DNA of 34,545 nucleotides from contig JACRBZ010000060.1 in the NCBI GenBank assembly GCA_016219185.1, positions 1-34,545 on the forward strand, in the 5' to 3' direction. This DNA is from Deltaproteobacteria bacterium (lineage in GTDB: Bacteria; Desulfobacterota; Desulfobacteria; Desulfobacterales; Desulfatirhabdiaceae). Positions 8,907-18,739 of the stretch are shown here, in pieces. The notes under the pieces were generated by a model, which did no database searches, was not told where the DNA came from, and was given only the letters and a program-made list of their open reading frames with translations. Each line of letters starts with the position of its first letter. Position 1 is the stretch's first letter. The position numbers and the translations under genes are program-made.

Positions 8907-11348
8907 ATGACGGACCGATTTATTTGCATTCATGGGCATTTTTATCAGCCTCCCAGAGAAAGCCCTTGGCTGGAGGCCATTGAGATCCAGGATTCGGCGT
9001 TTCCATACCACGACTGGAACGAGCGGATTTCAGCCGAATGCTACGCCGCCAACGCGGTATCGAGAATCTGGGACACGGAAGGGCGAATTGTCCAACTGGT
9101 GAACAATTATGCCAGCATAAGCTTCAACTTTGGTCCCACGGTCCTGCTCTGGATGCAGAAGTATGACACCGATGTCTATGATGCCATTCTGGAGGCGGAC
9201 CGGCTGAGCATGGAAAAATTCTCGGGTCATGGATCTGCTTTGGCTCAAGGCTACAACCACATGATCCTGCCGCTGTCCAACAGCCGGGACAGGATGACTC
9301 AGATAATTTGGGGAATCAAGGACTTTGAGTATCGCTTTGGACGTAAGCCGGAAGGATTGTGGCTCCCGGAGGCGGCCGTGGATCTTGAATCCCTGGATAT
9401 CATGGCACAACACGATATCGGATTTGCCATACTTTCCCCCGGTCAGGCGCGGCAGGTTCGCTCTATTGACGGTGAAGAATGGCAAGACGTGAGCGGTGGA
9501 AGAGTCGATCCCGGCATGGCCTACCGGGTATCGCTGCCTTCAGGCCGCGTCATGGCCCTGTTCTTTTACGATGGTCCCATATCACAGGCTCTGGCATTTG
9601 AAGGGTTACTCAACAACGGAGAGGCCTTTGCCAACAGGCTGCTCTCCGCGTTCCCCGACGACCAGTCCTCACCTCGCCTCGTCCATATCGCAACGGATGG
9701 TGAAACTTACGGGCATCACCATCGCGGCGGCGATATGGCGCTCGCTCATGCGCTCCAATACGTCGAGTCCAATGAACTTGCACAGTTGACCAATTATGGC
9801 TGGTACCTGGAGGATCATCCCCCGACTCACGAAGTGGAGATCTTTGAGAACAGCTCGTGGAGTTGCGTTCACGGCATAGAACGTTGGCGGTCGGACTGCG
9901 GGTGCAACAGCGGCGGCAACCCCGGCTGGAACCAGGGTTGGAGGGCCCCCCTGCGTGCGGCATTGGACTGGCTCCGGGATGCCGTCAACCCGGCTTATGA
10001 AAAATTGGCCGGACGGCTTTTGACCGATCCGTGGGCGGCCCGGGACGATTACATCGACATCATCGTGGATCGATCACCCGAACGCATCAGCGCGTTTCTG
10101 AGCCGACACGCGATCCGCCCATTGAGCTACGAGGATGAGATCACGGTCCTGAAGCTCATGGAACTCCAACGCCATGCCATGCTCATGTATACAAGCTGCG
10201 GTTGGTTTTTTGACGAGCTCTCCGGGATTGAGACGGTTCAGGTCATCCAATATGCCGGCAGAGTTATTCAGTTGTCCGACCAGCTTTTTACCGAGCCATT
10301 CGAATCCGGCTTTCTCGAACATCTTGAACTTGCCAGGAGCAATATTCCTGAACATGGTAACGGCCGTGCAATTTATGAGAAATTCGTCAGGCCTGCCATG
10401 CTCGGCTTGACTGCCGTGGGGGCTCACTATGCCATAAGCTCGCTGTTTCAAGACGATAGTGAACGAAAATCAATCTATGCATATGCCGCCGATATGGAGG
10501 ATTATCGTAGTTTTCAGGCAGGTGGTACCAAACTCGTTATCGGGCGGGCAAAGGCAACATCACAGGTTACGCGGATATCCACAAACCTGTGTTTCGGCGT
10601 CCTGCATCTCGGGGATCACAGCATCGCCTGCGGCACCGGTGAATATCAGGGAGCGCAAAAATACGAAGCCTTTGTCAAAGAGATTTCTGATGCTTTCGCC
10701 GGAGCGGACTTCCCCAAGACCATACTTTTGTTGGGTAAGTATTTCGGCGCGTCCACGTACTCTCTGATCTCGCTCTTTGCCGATGCGCGGCGGAAAGTCC
10801 TGAACATGATCATGGAGCCGACGCTTAGAGAGGCCGAAGCTGCATATAGCGCGATTTACAAGCACCATGCTCCCTTGATACGCTTTTTGAAAGGGGCCGG
10901 CACGCCACTGCCGAAAGAATTATCTGTCGCAGCGGACTTGTACTTGAATGCCAAGCTTCGCAGGGTGCTTCAAGGGGAGGGGCTTGACCCCGAGGTCGTA
11001 CGCCCGCTTCTGGAGGAGGCGCGTTTGGCCGGCGCAACTCTGGACGCGGCTGCCCTGGGATTGTTACTGGCATCCAACATCGAGCGTCTGGCCGAAGAAC
11101 TTCTCGGACAACCCGACGACATTTCTCTCATGGAGAGATTGAATAAGGCTGCAGATCTGGTCCGGGTATTGCCGTTCGAGGTTAATCTCTGGAAAACCCA
11201 GAACATCTGCTACAATATCCTTCACACATGTTGTCCCGACTTCAAGGAAAAGGCCGATTCTGGCGACGAGAATGCCCGGGAATGGATACACAGTTCCACG
11301 GTGTTGGCCGAGAATTTTCGAATTCGGATGCCCTCGAGACTGCTTTAG
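8907..11348 (+). CDS. Glycoside hydrolase family 57 protein with DUF3536 domain
   Basis: An 813-residue enzyme starting at an ATG with a strong AAGGAG site. The N-terminal GH57 (beta/alpha)7 barrel shows FICIHGHFYQPPRE, then GLWLPEAAVD with the candidate nucleophile Glu155, and IATDGETYGHHHRGGD with the candidate acid/base Asp264. The C-terminal half, from about residue 370 onward (containing SCGWFFDELSGIE), is DUF3536. GH57 covers alpha-amylases, amylopullulanases, 4-alpha-glucanotransferases and glycogen branching enzymes; the DUF3536 subgroup has no well-established specificity that I know of. There is no signal peptide, so it acts on intracellular alpha-glucan. It heads an operon with a glycogen synthase-like enzyme and TreY, and could supply the branching or debranching activity that is otherwise missing here. 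Confidence 0.9.
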   Translation: MTDRFICIHGHFYQPPRESPWLEAIEIQDSAFPYHDWNERISAECYAANAVSRIWDTEGRIVQLVNNYASISFNFGPTVLLWMQKYDTDVYDAILEADRLSMEKFSGHGSALAQGYNHMILPLSNSRDRMTQIIWGIKDFEYRFGRKPEGLWLPEAAVDLESLDIMAQHDIGFAILSPGQARQVRSIDGEEWQDVSGGRVDPGMAYRVSLPSGRVMALFFYDGPISQALAFEGLLNNGEAFANRLLSAFPDDQSSPRLVHIATDGETYGHHHRGGDMALAHALQYVESNELAQLTNYGWYLEDHPPTHEVEIFENSSWSCVHGIERWRSDCGCNSGGNPGWNQGWRAPLRAALDWLRDAVNPAYEKLAGRLLTDPWAARDDYIDIIVDRSPERISAFLSRHAIRPLSYEDEITVLKLMELQRHAMLMYTSCGWFFDELSGIETVQVIQYAGRVIQLSDQLFTEPFESGFLEHLELARSNIPEHGNGRAIYEKFVRPAMLGLTAVGAHYAISSLFQDDSERKSIYAYAADMEDYRSFQAGGTKLVIGRAKATSQVTRISTNLCFGVLHLGDHSIACGTGEYQGAQKYEAFVKEISDAFAGADFPKTILLLGKYFGASTYSLISLFADARRKVLNMIMEPTLREAEAAYSAIYKHHAPLIRFLKGAGTPLPKELSVAADLYLNAKLRRVLQGEGLDPEVVRPLLEEARLAGATLDAAALGLLLASNIERLAEELLGQPDDISLMERLNKAADLVRVLPFEVNLWKTQNICYNILHTCCPDFKEKADSGDENAREWIHSSTVLAENFRIRMPSRLL

Positions 11349-11426
11349 CAGGGTGAATTCGTGTCTGCTTTGCTTCCATGATGATAACAAAATGCACATT
11401 GCAATAATCTCATATGGAGGTTGCCG

Positions 11427-12668
11427 ATGAAAATCCTGATGATAACCAACGAATACCCACCCCACATTTATGGAGGTGCGGGTGTCCACGTGGATTATCT
11501 CTGCCGCGAACTGATGCGGCTGGACGATGCCCGGCATCGACTGCGGGTGCTGTGTTTCGGAGATCAGCGGGATTCAGGCACGAATTTTGCCGTGACAGGG
11601 ATTGCCGGAATGCCGGCACTTTTCCGCCCGGAGGGTGCCAATGAAAAAGTTATCGATGTTCTGGGACGCAATGTTGCCATTACCGGTCTGGCCAAAGATG
11701 CCGACATTGTGCACTGCCACACCTGGTATACTTTTCTGGCAGGCTGTCTGGTCAAACAGTTCCTGGAAATCCCTATGGTCATTACCGTCCACTCTTTGGA
11801 GCCGAAGCGTCCGTGGAAGCGGGAGCAGATCGGAACCGGCTACAATGTCAGCAGTTGGCTGGAGAAAACCGCGATGGAGAATAGCGACGGAATCATCGCT
11901 GTTTCGGAGGGTATGAAAAAAGATGTTCTAAGCTGCTACCAGTCGGATCCCGAAAAGATTCGGGTGATTTACAACGGCATCGATACCGGGCAATACCGGA
12001 AGACGCTGAAGCCCGAGATCCTTTCCTCCCACGGCATCAATCCGCTCAAACCGTACGTACTTTTTGTCGGTCGCCTCACAAGGCAAAAGGGGATCATTCA
12101 CCTGGTCCATGCGCTGCCTTATATTGAAGAAGGGGTGCAGATCGTTTTGTGCGCCGGCGCACCGGATACGGAAGCAATTGCTCGTGAGATGCGCGTTGAA
12201 GTCGAACGCGCCAGGGCCGGCACCGTCAACGACATCATCTGGATTCCCGAGATGGTGCCCGTGGAACAAATTATCGTGCTCTACAGCCATGCGGCGCTGT
12301 TTGTCTGCCCCTCGGTTTACGAACCCTTTGGAATCATCAACCTGGAAGCCATGGCCTGCGGCACCCCGGTGGTTGCGGCAGCCGTGGGGGGCATCCCCGA
12401 AGTGGTGGTCCATGATAAAACCGGAATTCTGGTTCCCTTCGAGCCGGTCAGCAGTGCCGATCCCGAGCCTTTAAGACCGCAGCAATATGCCCGCGACCTT
12501 GCGGCCGCCATCAACGCGCTGCTGCGCGCACCGGAGAGGCGGCAAATCATGGGAGCCGAATCCCGCCTCCGGGTTGAAGCGCACTTCGACTGGGAAGCGA
12601 TTGCCCGGCAGACGCTGGATTACTACGAGGAATTGCGCAAGGCGCGATTCCATCGTAAACACTCATGA
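11427..12668 (+). CDS. glgM: GT4 glycogen synthase / maltose-1-phosphate synthase-like (GlgM type)
   Basis: A 413-residue GT-B glycosyltransferase of family GT4, resembling the actinobacterial GlgA/GlgM group rather than classical GT5 GlgA. Visible features are ILMITNEYPPHIYGGAGVHV at the N-terminus (glycine-rich acceptor loop), VHCHTWYT, an FVGRLTRQKG start of the C-terminal Rossmann domain, and the donor-binding E-x7-E motif in YEPFGIINLEAMACGTPVV. The mycobacterial homologue transfers glucose from ADP-glucose to glucose-1-phosphate, making maltose-1-phosphate; related enzymes extend glycogen, so the acceptor here is uncertain. I start at the ATG at 11427, six bases after GGAGG, rather than a TTG two codons earlier. 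It lies 78 bases after the GH57 gene. The gene symbol is by similarity only. Confidence 0.82.
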   Translation: MKILMITNEYPPHIYGGAGVHVDYLCRELMRLDDARHRLRVLCFGDQRDSGTNFAVTGIAGMPALFRPEGANEKVIDVLGRNVAITGLAKDADIVHCHTWYTFLAGCLVKQFLEIPMVITVHSLEPKRPWKREQIGTGYNVSSWLEKTAMENSDGIIAVSEGMKKDVLSCYQSDPEKIRVIYNGIDTGQYRKTLKPEILSSHGINPLKPYVLFVGRLTRQKGIIHLVHALPYIEEGVQIVLCAGAPDTEAIAREMRVEVERARAGTVNDIIWIPEMVPVEQIIVLYSHAALFVCPSVYEPFGIINLEAMACGTPVVAAAVGGIPEVVVHDKTGILVPFEPVSSADPEPLRPQQYARDLAAAINALLRAPERRQIMGAESRLRVEAHFDWEAIARQTLDYYEELRKARFHRKHS

Positions 12669-12677
12669 ATCGTTTCA

Positions 12678-12694
12678 GGGGGGCTTCACCCCCC
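12678..12694 (+). other. Perfect G6/C6 hairpin after glgM
   Basis: GGGGGG-CTTCA-CCCCCC forms a perfect 6-bp GC stem ten bases after the stop codon of the GT4 gene. There is no T-tract, so it is probably an RNA stability or pausing element between glgM and treY rather than a full terminator. Confidence 0.4.
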
Positions 12695-12715
12695 AGCAAT
12701 TGAAAATGATACCTT

Positions 12716-12749
12716 CCCCCTTTGTAAAAGGGGGATCGAGGGGGATTTT
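12716..12749 (+). repeat. Dispersed REP-like intergenic repeat (CCCCCTTT...AAAGGGGG type)
   Basis: The segment holds a 7-bp hairpin (CCCCCTT / AAGGGGG, 12716-12734) followed by ATCGAGGGGGATTT. On the minus strand it reads as NPPRSPFYKGG, a spurious peptide I recall from many unrelated bacterial annotations; it marks a widespread intergenic repeat. Here it separates glgM from treY and may influence mRNA processing between them. Confidence 0.6.
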
Positions 12750-12767
12750 TCTGAAAGGTGTTTAAAG

Positions 12768-15275
12768 ATGAACCGCTCCGTTTCAAAGGATATGCTGGCT
12801 ACGTATCGTCTTCAACTGGGTCCGGATTTAACCTTTGAACGGGTATGCGAAATGCTCCCGTACTTTCGCGACCTGGGTATCAGTCATCTTTATCTCTCGC
12901 CCTGCCTCAAAGCGGCAGCCGGCAGCACACACGGATACGATGTGGTGGATCCTTCGGAAGTGAACCTTGAATCAGGGGGCGGAGAGGGATTTAATCGGCT
13001 GTGCAAGGCCACGGCTGAGTTCGGAATGGGGCTGGTGTTGGATATCGTGCCCAACCACATGTCCGTTGCGGGCCGGCAGAACCGCTGGTGGTGGGACGTC
13101 CTGGCCAAAGGCCTCCGGAGCCGTTATGCAGAGTTTTTCGACATCAGATGGGATCATCCGGATCCCTCGGTGCGCGGCAAGATTCTGCTGCCCGTACTCG
13201 GGGATGAGCTCAAGCGCTGCCTGGAGTCCCTGCAGATTCAGATCCGCCGCCGCGGACCGGAGATTTACCTGACATATTTCGAACACGAATTTCCGATCTC
13301 AACGCGCTCGCTGTCCGATTCGTTGCAAGCCGATAGCGGGGCAGCGGCACTGGATGCTTCGATCTCTGCGATCAACGCGGACCCCGCGCGCCTGAAAGCG
13401 TTTCTGGATCTTCAGCATTACCGGCTTGCTTTCTGGCGGCTGGCCAATCAGGACCTGAATTACCGCCGATTTTTCGATATCCATCAGTTGGCCGGCATTT
13501 GCGTGGAAAGGAAAGAGGTTTTTGCGGCAACCCATGAACTGGTGCTGTGCTGGGTCAACGAAGGAAAGATTGACGGACTGCGCATCGATCACCCGGACGG
13601 ACTGCGTGATCCCACGTCGTATTTGGAGCGCCTCCGAGCCGCGACAGCCCGGACATGGATTGTCGTTGAAAAAATTCTGGAGCCCGGGGAAACCCTTGCT
13701 CTCGAGTGGCCGGTTGCCGGAACCACCGGCTATGATTTTCTCAACATCGTTAACGGGCTTTTCGTTGATTCCCGGAGCGAGAGGCTCTTAACGGACTTTT
13801 ATGGAGAATTCACCGGCCAGTCAACCGACTACGGGCAAGTCGTGCGAGAAAAAAAACTTCTGGCCCTGAAGCTTCTCTTTGCCAGTGAGTTGTCCCGTCT
13901 GGATGGCCTTTTGGAGGAAAGTTGCCGCCGAAACCCCGGTTATGGCTCCTTCCGGCAAGAGGACGCCCGGAGCGCCCTGGCGGAAGTCATCGCGTGTTTT
14001 CCGGTCTACCGGACTTACATCCGTCCGGACACGGGCGAAGTCGGTGCCGGGGATCAAACGGTTATCCGGGATACCATCTCTGCCGCTTCGCACCGGCAGC
14101 CCGGTATCGCACCCGATACGTGGCGGCTGATCGGGGATATTTTGCTGTTGACGCGTACGGGACGGACGGAAAGTGAATTCGTTTTACGGTTTCAGCAACT
14201 GACCGGGCCGGTCATGGCCAAGGGTGTTGAGGACACGGCGTTTTATTGCTTCAACCGGCTGATCTCCCTTAACGAAGTCGGCGGGAATCCCGGGGAATTC
14301 GGCACCTCGCCGGATGCCTTTCATGCGTTCTGCCTTCGGATTCAGTCCGACTGGCCTCTTACCATGCTGGCAACCGCCACCCACGACACCAAGCGCGGTG
14401 AGGACACGCGGCTGAGGATCGGGCTGCTGTCCGAGATTCCGGAGCGTTGGACGCGTGCGGTCCGGCGCTGGTCCCGGATGAATGCCCGCTTTCGGGGAAG
14501 CGGCTTTCCGGATACCAACACGGAGTACTTTCTGTACCAGACCCTTGCGGGCGCCTGGCCCATCGGGTGCGACCGCCTGGTGCCCGCCATGCTGAAGTCC
14601 GCCAGAGAGGCCAAGGTGCATACCTCGTGGATGGATCCGTATCCGGTTTTCGAAGAAGCCCTCCGGGCGTTTATCGAAAAGGTGATGGGGCATGCGGACT
14701 TCACGGCGGACCTGCCGGCGTTCCTGGAACCGCTGGCCTGGCCTGCGGTGGTCACATCCCTGTCCCAGACACTGATCAAGTGCACGGCCCCGGGGGTGCC
14801 GGATATTTACCAGGGGACCGAGCTTTGGGACCGTAATCTGGTTGACCCGGACAACCGCCGGCCGGTTGATTTCGGCCTGCGCCGAGGGTTGCTGGCCGAG
14901 ATCGGTAAGCTCTCAATCGCCGAGATCCTGGATCGGCACGCCGAAGGATTGCCGAAGCTCTTTCTGCTGCAGCGGGTGTTGTCTGCTCGCAGACGGTATG
15001 CCGGGGCCTTCGGGCCCAAGGGGGAGTACCGGCCGCTGGCTGCCGAAGGGGAACGCTCCGGCCATCTGGTGGCATTTATGCGCGGGGAGCAGGTGGTGAC
15101 TTTGGCGCCGAGACTGGCCGTGGGACTGAACGGTGATTGGAAAAACACCGTCATTGAACTTCCGGCGGGAAGCTGGGAGAACGTGTTCAGCGGGGAACGT
15201 TTCAGCGGCGGGACGCAGCAATTGTTGCGGTTGCTGGCACAATTTCCGGTAGGGCTGCTCGTGCGGAAAGCGTAA
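12768..15275 (+). CDS. treY: Malto-oligosyltrehalose synthase (TreY, GH13)
   Basis: An 835-residue GH13 enzyme that converts the reducing-end alpha-1,4 bond of maltodextrin into the alpha,alpha-1,1 bond of trehalose, giving maltooligosyl-trehalose for TreZ. TreY hallmarks are the N-terminal [44 protein letters not shown] with nucleophile Asp274, VVEKIL with acid/base Glu301, and [12 protein letters not shown] with Asp540. The late region [20 protein letters not shown] is also typical. Length is slightly above the usual 700-800 residues. The ATG at 12768 has a modest GAAAGG site. Its partner TreZ is on the opposite strand in the converging operon. Confidence 0.96.
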   Translation: MNRSVSKDMLATYRLQLGPDLTFERVCEMLPYFRDLGISHLYLSPCLKAAAGSTHGYDVVDPSEVNLESGGGEGFNRLCKATAEFGMGLVLDIVPNHMSVAGRQNRWWWDVLAKGLRSRYAEFFDIRWDHPDPSVRGKILLPVLGDELKRCLESLQIQIRRRGPEIYLTYFEHEFPISTRSLSDSLQADSGAAALDASISAINADPARLKAFLDLQHYRLAFWRLANQDLNYRRFFDIHQLAGICVERKEVFAATHELVLCWVNEGKIDGLRIDHPDGLRDPTSYLERLRAATARTWIVVEKILEPGETLALEWPVAGTTGYDFLNIVNGLFVDSRSERLLTDFYGEFTGQSTDYGQVVREKKLLALKLLFASELSRLDGLLEESCRRNPGYGSFRQEDARSALAEVIACFPVYRTYIRPDTGEVGAGDQTVIRDTISAASHRQPGIAPDTWRLIGDILLLTRTGRTESEFVLRFQQLTGPVMAKGVEDTAFYCFNRLISLNEVGGNPGEFGTSPDAFHAFCLRIQSDWPLTMLATATHDTKRGEDTRLRIGLLSEIPERWTRAVRRWSRMNARFRGSGFPDTNTEYFLYQTLAGAWPIGCDRLVPAMLKSAREAKVHTSWMDPYPVFEEALRAFIEKVMGHADFTADLPAFLEPLAWPAVVTSLSQTLIKCTAPGVPDIYQGTELWDRNLVDPDNRRPVDFGLRRGLLAEIGKLSIAEILDRHAEGLPKLFLLQRVLSARRRYAGAFGPKGEYRPLAAEGERSGHLVAFMRGEQVVTLAPRLAVGLNGDWKNTVIELPAGSWENVFSGERFSGGTQQLLRLLAQFPVGLLVRKA

Positions 15276-15323
15276 ATCGGCGGAAGGGGCAAACTATTCA
15301 GGGAAGGGGGCTGTTCAAGACGA

Positions 15324-16649
15324 ATGAATATCGCCAAAAAAATAATGCTTGGATATGGGGCGCTTCTTCTTGTAGTTTTCATGCATCTTATCTATTCACT
15401 ATCGAGCCTGGAAGAGATGAACCGGATCAACGCGTCCATCACGAAGATGAACGCTCCGACGATAGAGAGGGCGGAACGACTTGCGGAAAACCTCCTCGGG
15501 CAGGATCTATACATGCGTAAGCTGGGCATTCTCAAAGACAGTGCCAGCTTCAAGCTCCTAGAACTGAAAATAACGGAATTTGACCAACTGATCGAGCAGA
15601 TCAGATCCATCAATAGTCCACTTGATTCGGTAAAAGAATTGGCGGAAAATGGAGCTGCCTTTCGCGAAAAGATTGCAGCGTCGTATGGGTCGATGAAGTC
15701 GGCGTTCGCGTTATCCAAAGAACAGAAGAAGGAGTTCGAGAAGAGCCTGCAGGAAGTTGTTGATCTTTCCAGTCGCGTCGCGGTTCAGGTCCGTCTTGAT
15801 CAGAACGTGAAGACCGACCTGAGTACAAATATAGGGCGCAGAGCATACCGCGAGTTGCTGGTGGTCGGGTTCGGGTCGGTATTGTTGGCTGTGGGAATTA
15901 CATTGCTTTTCGCCCGGTACATCTCACGGTCGGTCAAGCATCTCAAACTGTCTACAAGACTGGTCTCCGAAAGCAAATTCGAGGAAGTACAGTCCCTTCA
16001 AACCAACGACGAATTCGGTGAAGTGTCTCGCAGCATTGCCGAAATGGCAAAGAAGATCGAGCGCCTTGAGAAGATCCATATCACCTGCAATCCACTCAGC
16101 CTGCTTCCGGGCGGGCTCGCCATCGATGATAATATCGGCAACAGGCTTGCTTCCGGACTGTTAACCGCGGTCTGCATTTTAGATCTTGACAACTTCAAAG
16201 TATTTAATGACAAATATGGTTATGCCAGAGGGAACGATGTGATACAGGCTACGGCGGCCATCATTACGGCAGTGGTAAAAGAAAAGGGAGCCGGTGAGGA
16301 TTTTGTCGGGCACATCGGCGGCGATGACTTTATTGTGGTGACCGATCCGAAAAGATATGAGGACATATGCAAGACGATTATCAAACGTTTTGATGAGCAG
16401 ATCCCCCTGCTCTATGATTCCGCGGACCGACTTCAGGGGGCAATCGTCGGCAAAAACAGGCAGGGTGTCGAGGTGGTCTTTCCGCTTATGACGATATCGA
16501 TAGCAGTGGCGACAGACCAGGAAGGCTCCATCAGCAATCCGCAAGTCCTCAGCAGACGGGCGGCGGAACTCAAGGAATATGCCAAGTCCATGTCGGGCAG
16601 CGTTTACGTTGTAGATCAACGTCAGTACAAAGCCGAGGAAAATACATGA
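15324..16649 (+). CDS. Membrane HAMP-GGDEF protein with variant GGDDF active site
   Basis: A 441-residue inner-membrane signalling protein: a transmembrane helix at about 8-27, a helical periplasmic sensor to about 177, a second helix at about 178-198, a HAMP linker (SLQTNDEFGEVSRSI) and a C-terminal GGDEF domain starting with NPLSLLPGG. The metal-site Asp is present in ILDLDNFKVFNDKYG, but the signature reads G332-G-D-D335-F instead of GGDEF/GGEEF, and no RxxD inhibitory site precedes it. It may be a diguanylate cyclase of a known GGDDF subgroup, a different nucleotide cyclase, or a GTP sensor. It starts 48 bases after treY and overlaps the next lipoprotein gene by four bases, so it is transcribed with the glucan genes. 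Confidence 0.85.
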   Translation: MNIAKKIMLGYGALLLVVFMHLIYSLSSLEEMNRINASITKMNAPTIERAERLAENLLGQDLYMRKLGILKDSASFKLLELKITEFDQLIEQIRSINSPLDSVKELAENGAAFREKIAASYGSMKSAFALSKEQKKEFEKSLQEVVDLSSRVAVQVRLDQNVKTDLSTNIGRRAYRELLVVGFGSVLLAVGITLLFARYISRSVKHLKLSTRLVSESKFEEVQSLQTNDEFGEVSRSIAEMAKKIERLEKIHITCNPLSLLPGGLAIDDNIGNRLASGLLTAVCILDLDNFKVFNDKYGYARGNDVIQATAAIITAVVKEKGAGEDFVGHIGGDDFIVVTDPKRYEDICKTIIKRFDEQIPLLYDSADRLQGAIVGKNRQGVEVVFPLMTISIAVATDQEGSISNPQVLSRRAAELKEYAKSMSGSVYVVDQRQYKAEENT

Positions 16650-17170
16650 CGAATTCAACTTCGGCCAGGGCACTTAAATTCTTCTGGGGTTCGATATCGG
16701 TCTTTATTGTTGCGACCGTCCTTTGCGGCTGCACGATAAGAAAGACTGAAGCACCGGAATCCTTCGCGATTGAAGAGAAGCGTCTACCAGATATGATAGA
16801 TAACGCACAGGATTCCAATGCGTTATCCGATTGGTATCTCAGCAGGGCCAGGCAACGGGTACGCACGAACAACCCCCACCCCGATTACGGAGGCGCCTTG
16901 AAGGACTTCACTGCTTCGCTCAATCTGAACCCCACGCGAGAGGACGGCGGGGATATCAGGGACTGGATTGCCGTGTTGAGCAAGCTTGCCAAGCTGGAGA
17001 AGAGTTCAATCCATCTCAAGTCGCAATACGAAAAGGCTCGGCAAGAAAACCTTTCTTTAAAGATCAATATAGAGCGACTCGAAAAACAGGAGGAGGAACT
17101 GAGAAAATCGATAGAAGATCTGCAATCCCTGGAACTCCAGATGGAACAACGCCGGCAGCAATTAAGATAG
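16646..17170 (+). CDS. Small coiled-coil lipoprotein
   Basis: A 174-residue protein with an N-terminal hydrophobic signal and lipobox-like VLCGC at about residue 29. A helical middle part (YLSRARQRVRTNN, GALKDFTASLNLNP, TPR-like) is followed by a long charged coiled coil (about 115-174, e.g. NIERLEKQEEELRKSIEDLQ). The start ATG overlaps the stop of the GGDEF gene (ATGA), so the pair is translationally coupled. The build resembles lipoproteins such as QseG that accompany membrane sensor proteins, so a role in signal perception by the GGDEF protein's periplasmic domain is my inference. No enzyme motif is visible. Confidence 0.75.
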   Translation: MTNSTSARALKFFWGSISVFIVATVLCGCTIRKTEAPESFAIEEKRLPDMIDNAQDSNALSDWYLSRARQRVRTNNPHPDYGGALKDFTASLNLNPTREDGGDIRDWIAVLSKLAKLEKSSIHLKSQYEKARQENLSLKINIERLEKQEEELRKSIEDLQSLELQMEQRRQQLR

Positions 17171-17236
17171 CCCGGCATTGAAGCCTGAACCTATGAGAAT
17201 TTAAACCTCATGATCAGAAGGGATGTTCGTGCTGAA

Positions 17237-18733
17237 TCAGACGCGGCCGAAGGTGATGGTCATTTCGAGCAGGCGGTTCACGGGCAGGGCATCGAACTGT
17301 CTCGCCGTCATGCGCCAGACCCAGTTGCCGAAAGCTTGTCCCGGCGTATTGATGCGTGCGGCCCCGGCTAGTCCGAGCAGGTCCTGGACGGGGAGGATGG
17401 ACCATCGGGCCGGTGACAACATGGCGATGCGAATCAGCTCCCAGGCGATCTCCCGGGCCGTGACCGTGCGGCCTGAAATGATCGCCAGGCGGCGCTTTTC
17501 GCTATGTGACGCCTCTTTTTCGAACCATCCCCTCACCGTGTTATTGTCGTGGGTTCCGGTATAGACCACGCAGTGCTCCGGGATGTTGTGGCAGGCGTTG
17601 GCGTTGATTGCCGGGTTTCCCGAAAAACCGAACATCAGCACCCGCATTCCGGGAAACCCGAATCGTTGCATGGTTTCGCGAACATCGGCGGTGATATGCC
17701 CCAGGTCTTCGGCGACCATCGGCAGCGAAACGAAGCGGCGCTGGAGTTCGGAAAAAAAATCTTCGGATGGCGCTTCCACCCATTGGCCGAGTTTGGCGGT
17801 GCTCTCCCCGGCCGGGACTTCCCAATATGCCACCAGCCCCCGAAAGTGATCGATGCGCACAACGTCGAAGACGGTCATCTGATGGGCCAGGCGGCGGATC
17901 CACCAATCATGGTGCGTTTTCTGGTGGATCTCCCAGTTGTATACGGGATGTCCCCAGAGCTGGCCATCGGCGCTGAAGTAGTCCGGGGGGACGCCGGACA
18001 CGCTCAAGGGGCGGTGAAAGCGGTCCAGCTTGAAGAGTTGCCGATGGGACCAGACATCCGCACTGTGGAACGGGACGTAGATGGGGATGTCGCCGAACAG
18101 TTGAATGCGTTTTTCCCGGCAATAGCTTCGAAGATTCAGCCACTGACGGTAAAACAAGTACTGTTCGATCTTCAGATTCTCAGCCGCGTCATGAAGCTCT
18201 TCCCTAAGGCGTGCAATTTCGCCAGGCCTACGGCTGCGAGTCTTCGGCGGCCACCGGTCCCATGAAAGATTCTCGTGGCGGGCGGACAGCGCGCGGAACA
18301 GGACATAATCTTCGATCCAGAAGGCGTTCTCGGCGCAAAATCGTTCATAGTTGCTGTCGGGCATACCCTGCCGGAATCGTTGGCAGGCTTTTTCCAGCAA
18401 TTGGCGCTTGAACGTTTCGGCAGTTGCGTAGTCAACCCTGCCCTCGGGCAGGCGTCCTGGCGGTTGCAGATCCGCAAGATCGATCAGGCCTTCCGCTGCG
18501 AGAACCTCCGGGCTGATCAGCAGAGGGTTCCCTGCGAAGCACGATACGCTGTGGTAAGGCGAATGGCCGGAGGCGGCCTCGGTCGGATTCAGGGGCAGGA
18601 TTTGCCAGATCCGCTGTCCGGCGGCGTGCAGAAAATCCACAAACCGGAATGCGCCGGGACCGAGATCTCCGATGCCGAAACGCGACGGTAGGCTGAAAAT
18701 GGGCAGCAGAACGCCGCTGGAGCGTGAAAGCAT
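17237..18733 (-). CDS. malQ: 4-alpha-glucanotransferase (amylomaltase, GH77)
   Basis: A 498-residue GH77 enzyme of normal length that disproportionates maltodextrins by moving alpha-1,4-glucan segments and releasing glucose. The N-terminal RSSGVLLPIFSLPSRFGIGD and WQILPLNPT are family signatures. Catalytic residues are Asp295 (nucleophile, VVRIDHFRG), Glu342 (acid/base, MVAEDLGHI) and Asp396 (stabiliser, YTGTHDNNT). It is the last gene of the minus-strand operon, six bases after treZ, with its GAGAGG ribosome site inside the treZ tail. It can rebuild longer chains from the short maltodextrins left by TreY/TreZ. Confidence 0.96.
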   Translation of the reverse strand: MLSRSSGVLLPIFSLPSRFGIGDLGPGAFRFVDFLHAAGQRIWQILPLNPTEAASGHSPYHSVSCFAGNPLLISPEVLAAEGLIDLADLQPPGRLPEGRVDYATAETFKRQLLEKACQRFRQGMPDSNYERFCAENAFWIEDYVLFRALSARHENLSWDRWPPKTRSRRPGEIARLREELHDAAENLKIEQYLFYRQWLNLRSYCREKRIQLFGDIPIYVPFHSADVWSHRQLFKLDRFHRPLSVSGVPPDYFSADGQLWGHPVYNWEIHQKTHHDWWIRRLAHQMTVFDVVRIDHFRGLVAYWEVPAGESTAKLGQWVEAPSEDFFSELQRRFVSLPMVAEDLGHITADVRETMQRFGFPGMRVLMFGFSGNPAINANACHNIPEHCVVYTGTHDNNTVRGWFEKEASHSEKRRLAIISGRTVTAREIAWELIRIAMLSPARWSILPVQDLLGLAGAARINTPGQAFGNWVWRMTARQFDALPVNRLLEMTITFGRV

Positions 18734-18739
18734 GGCGTA

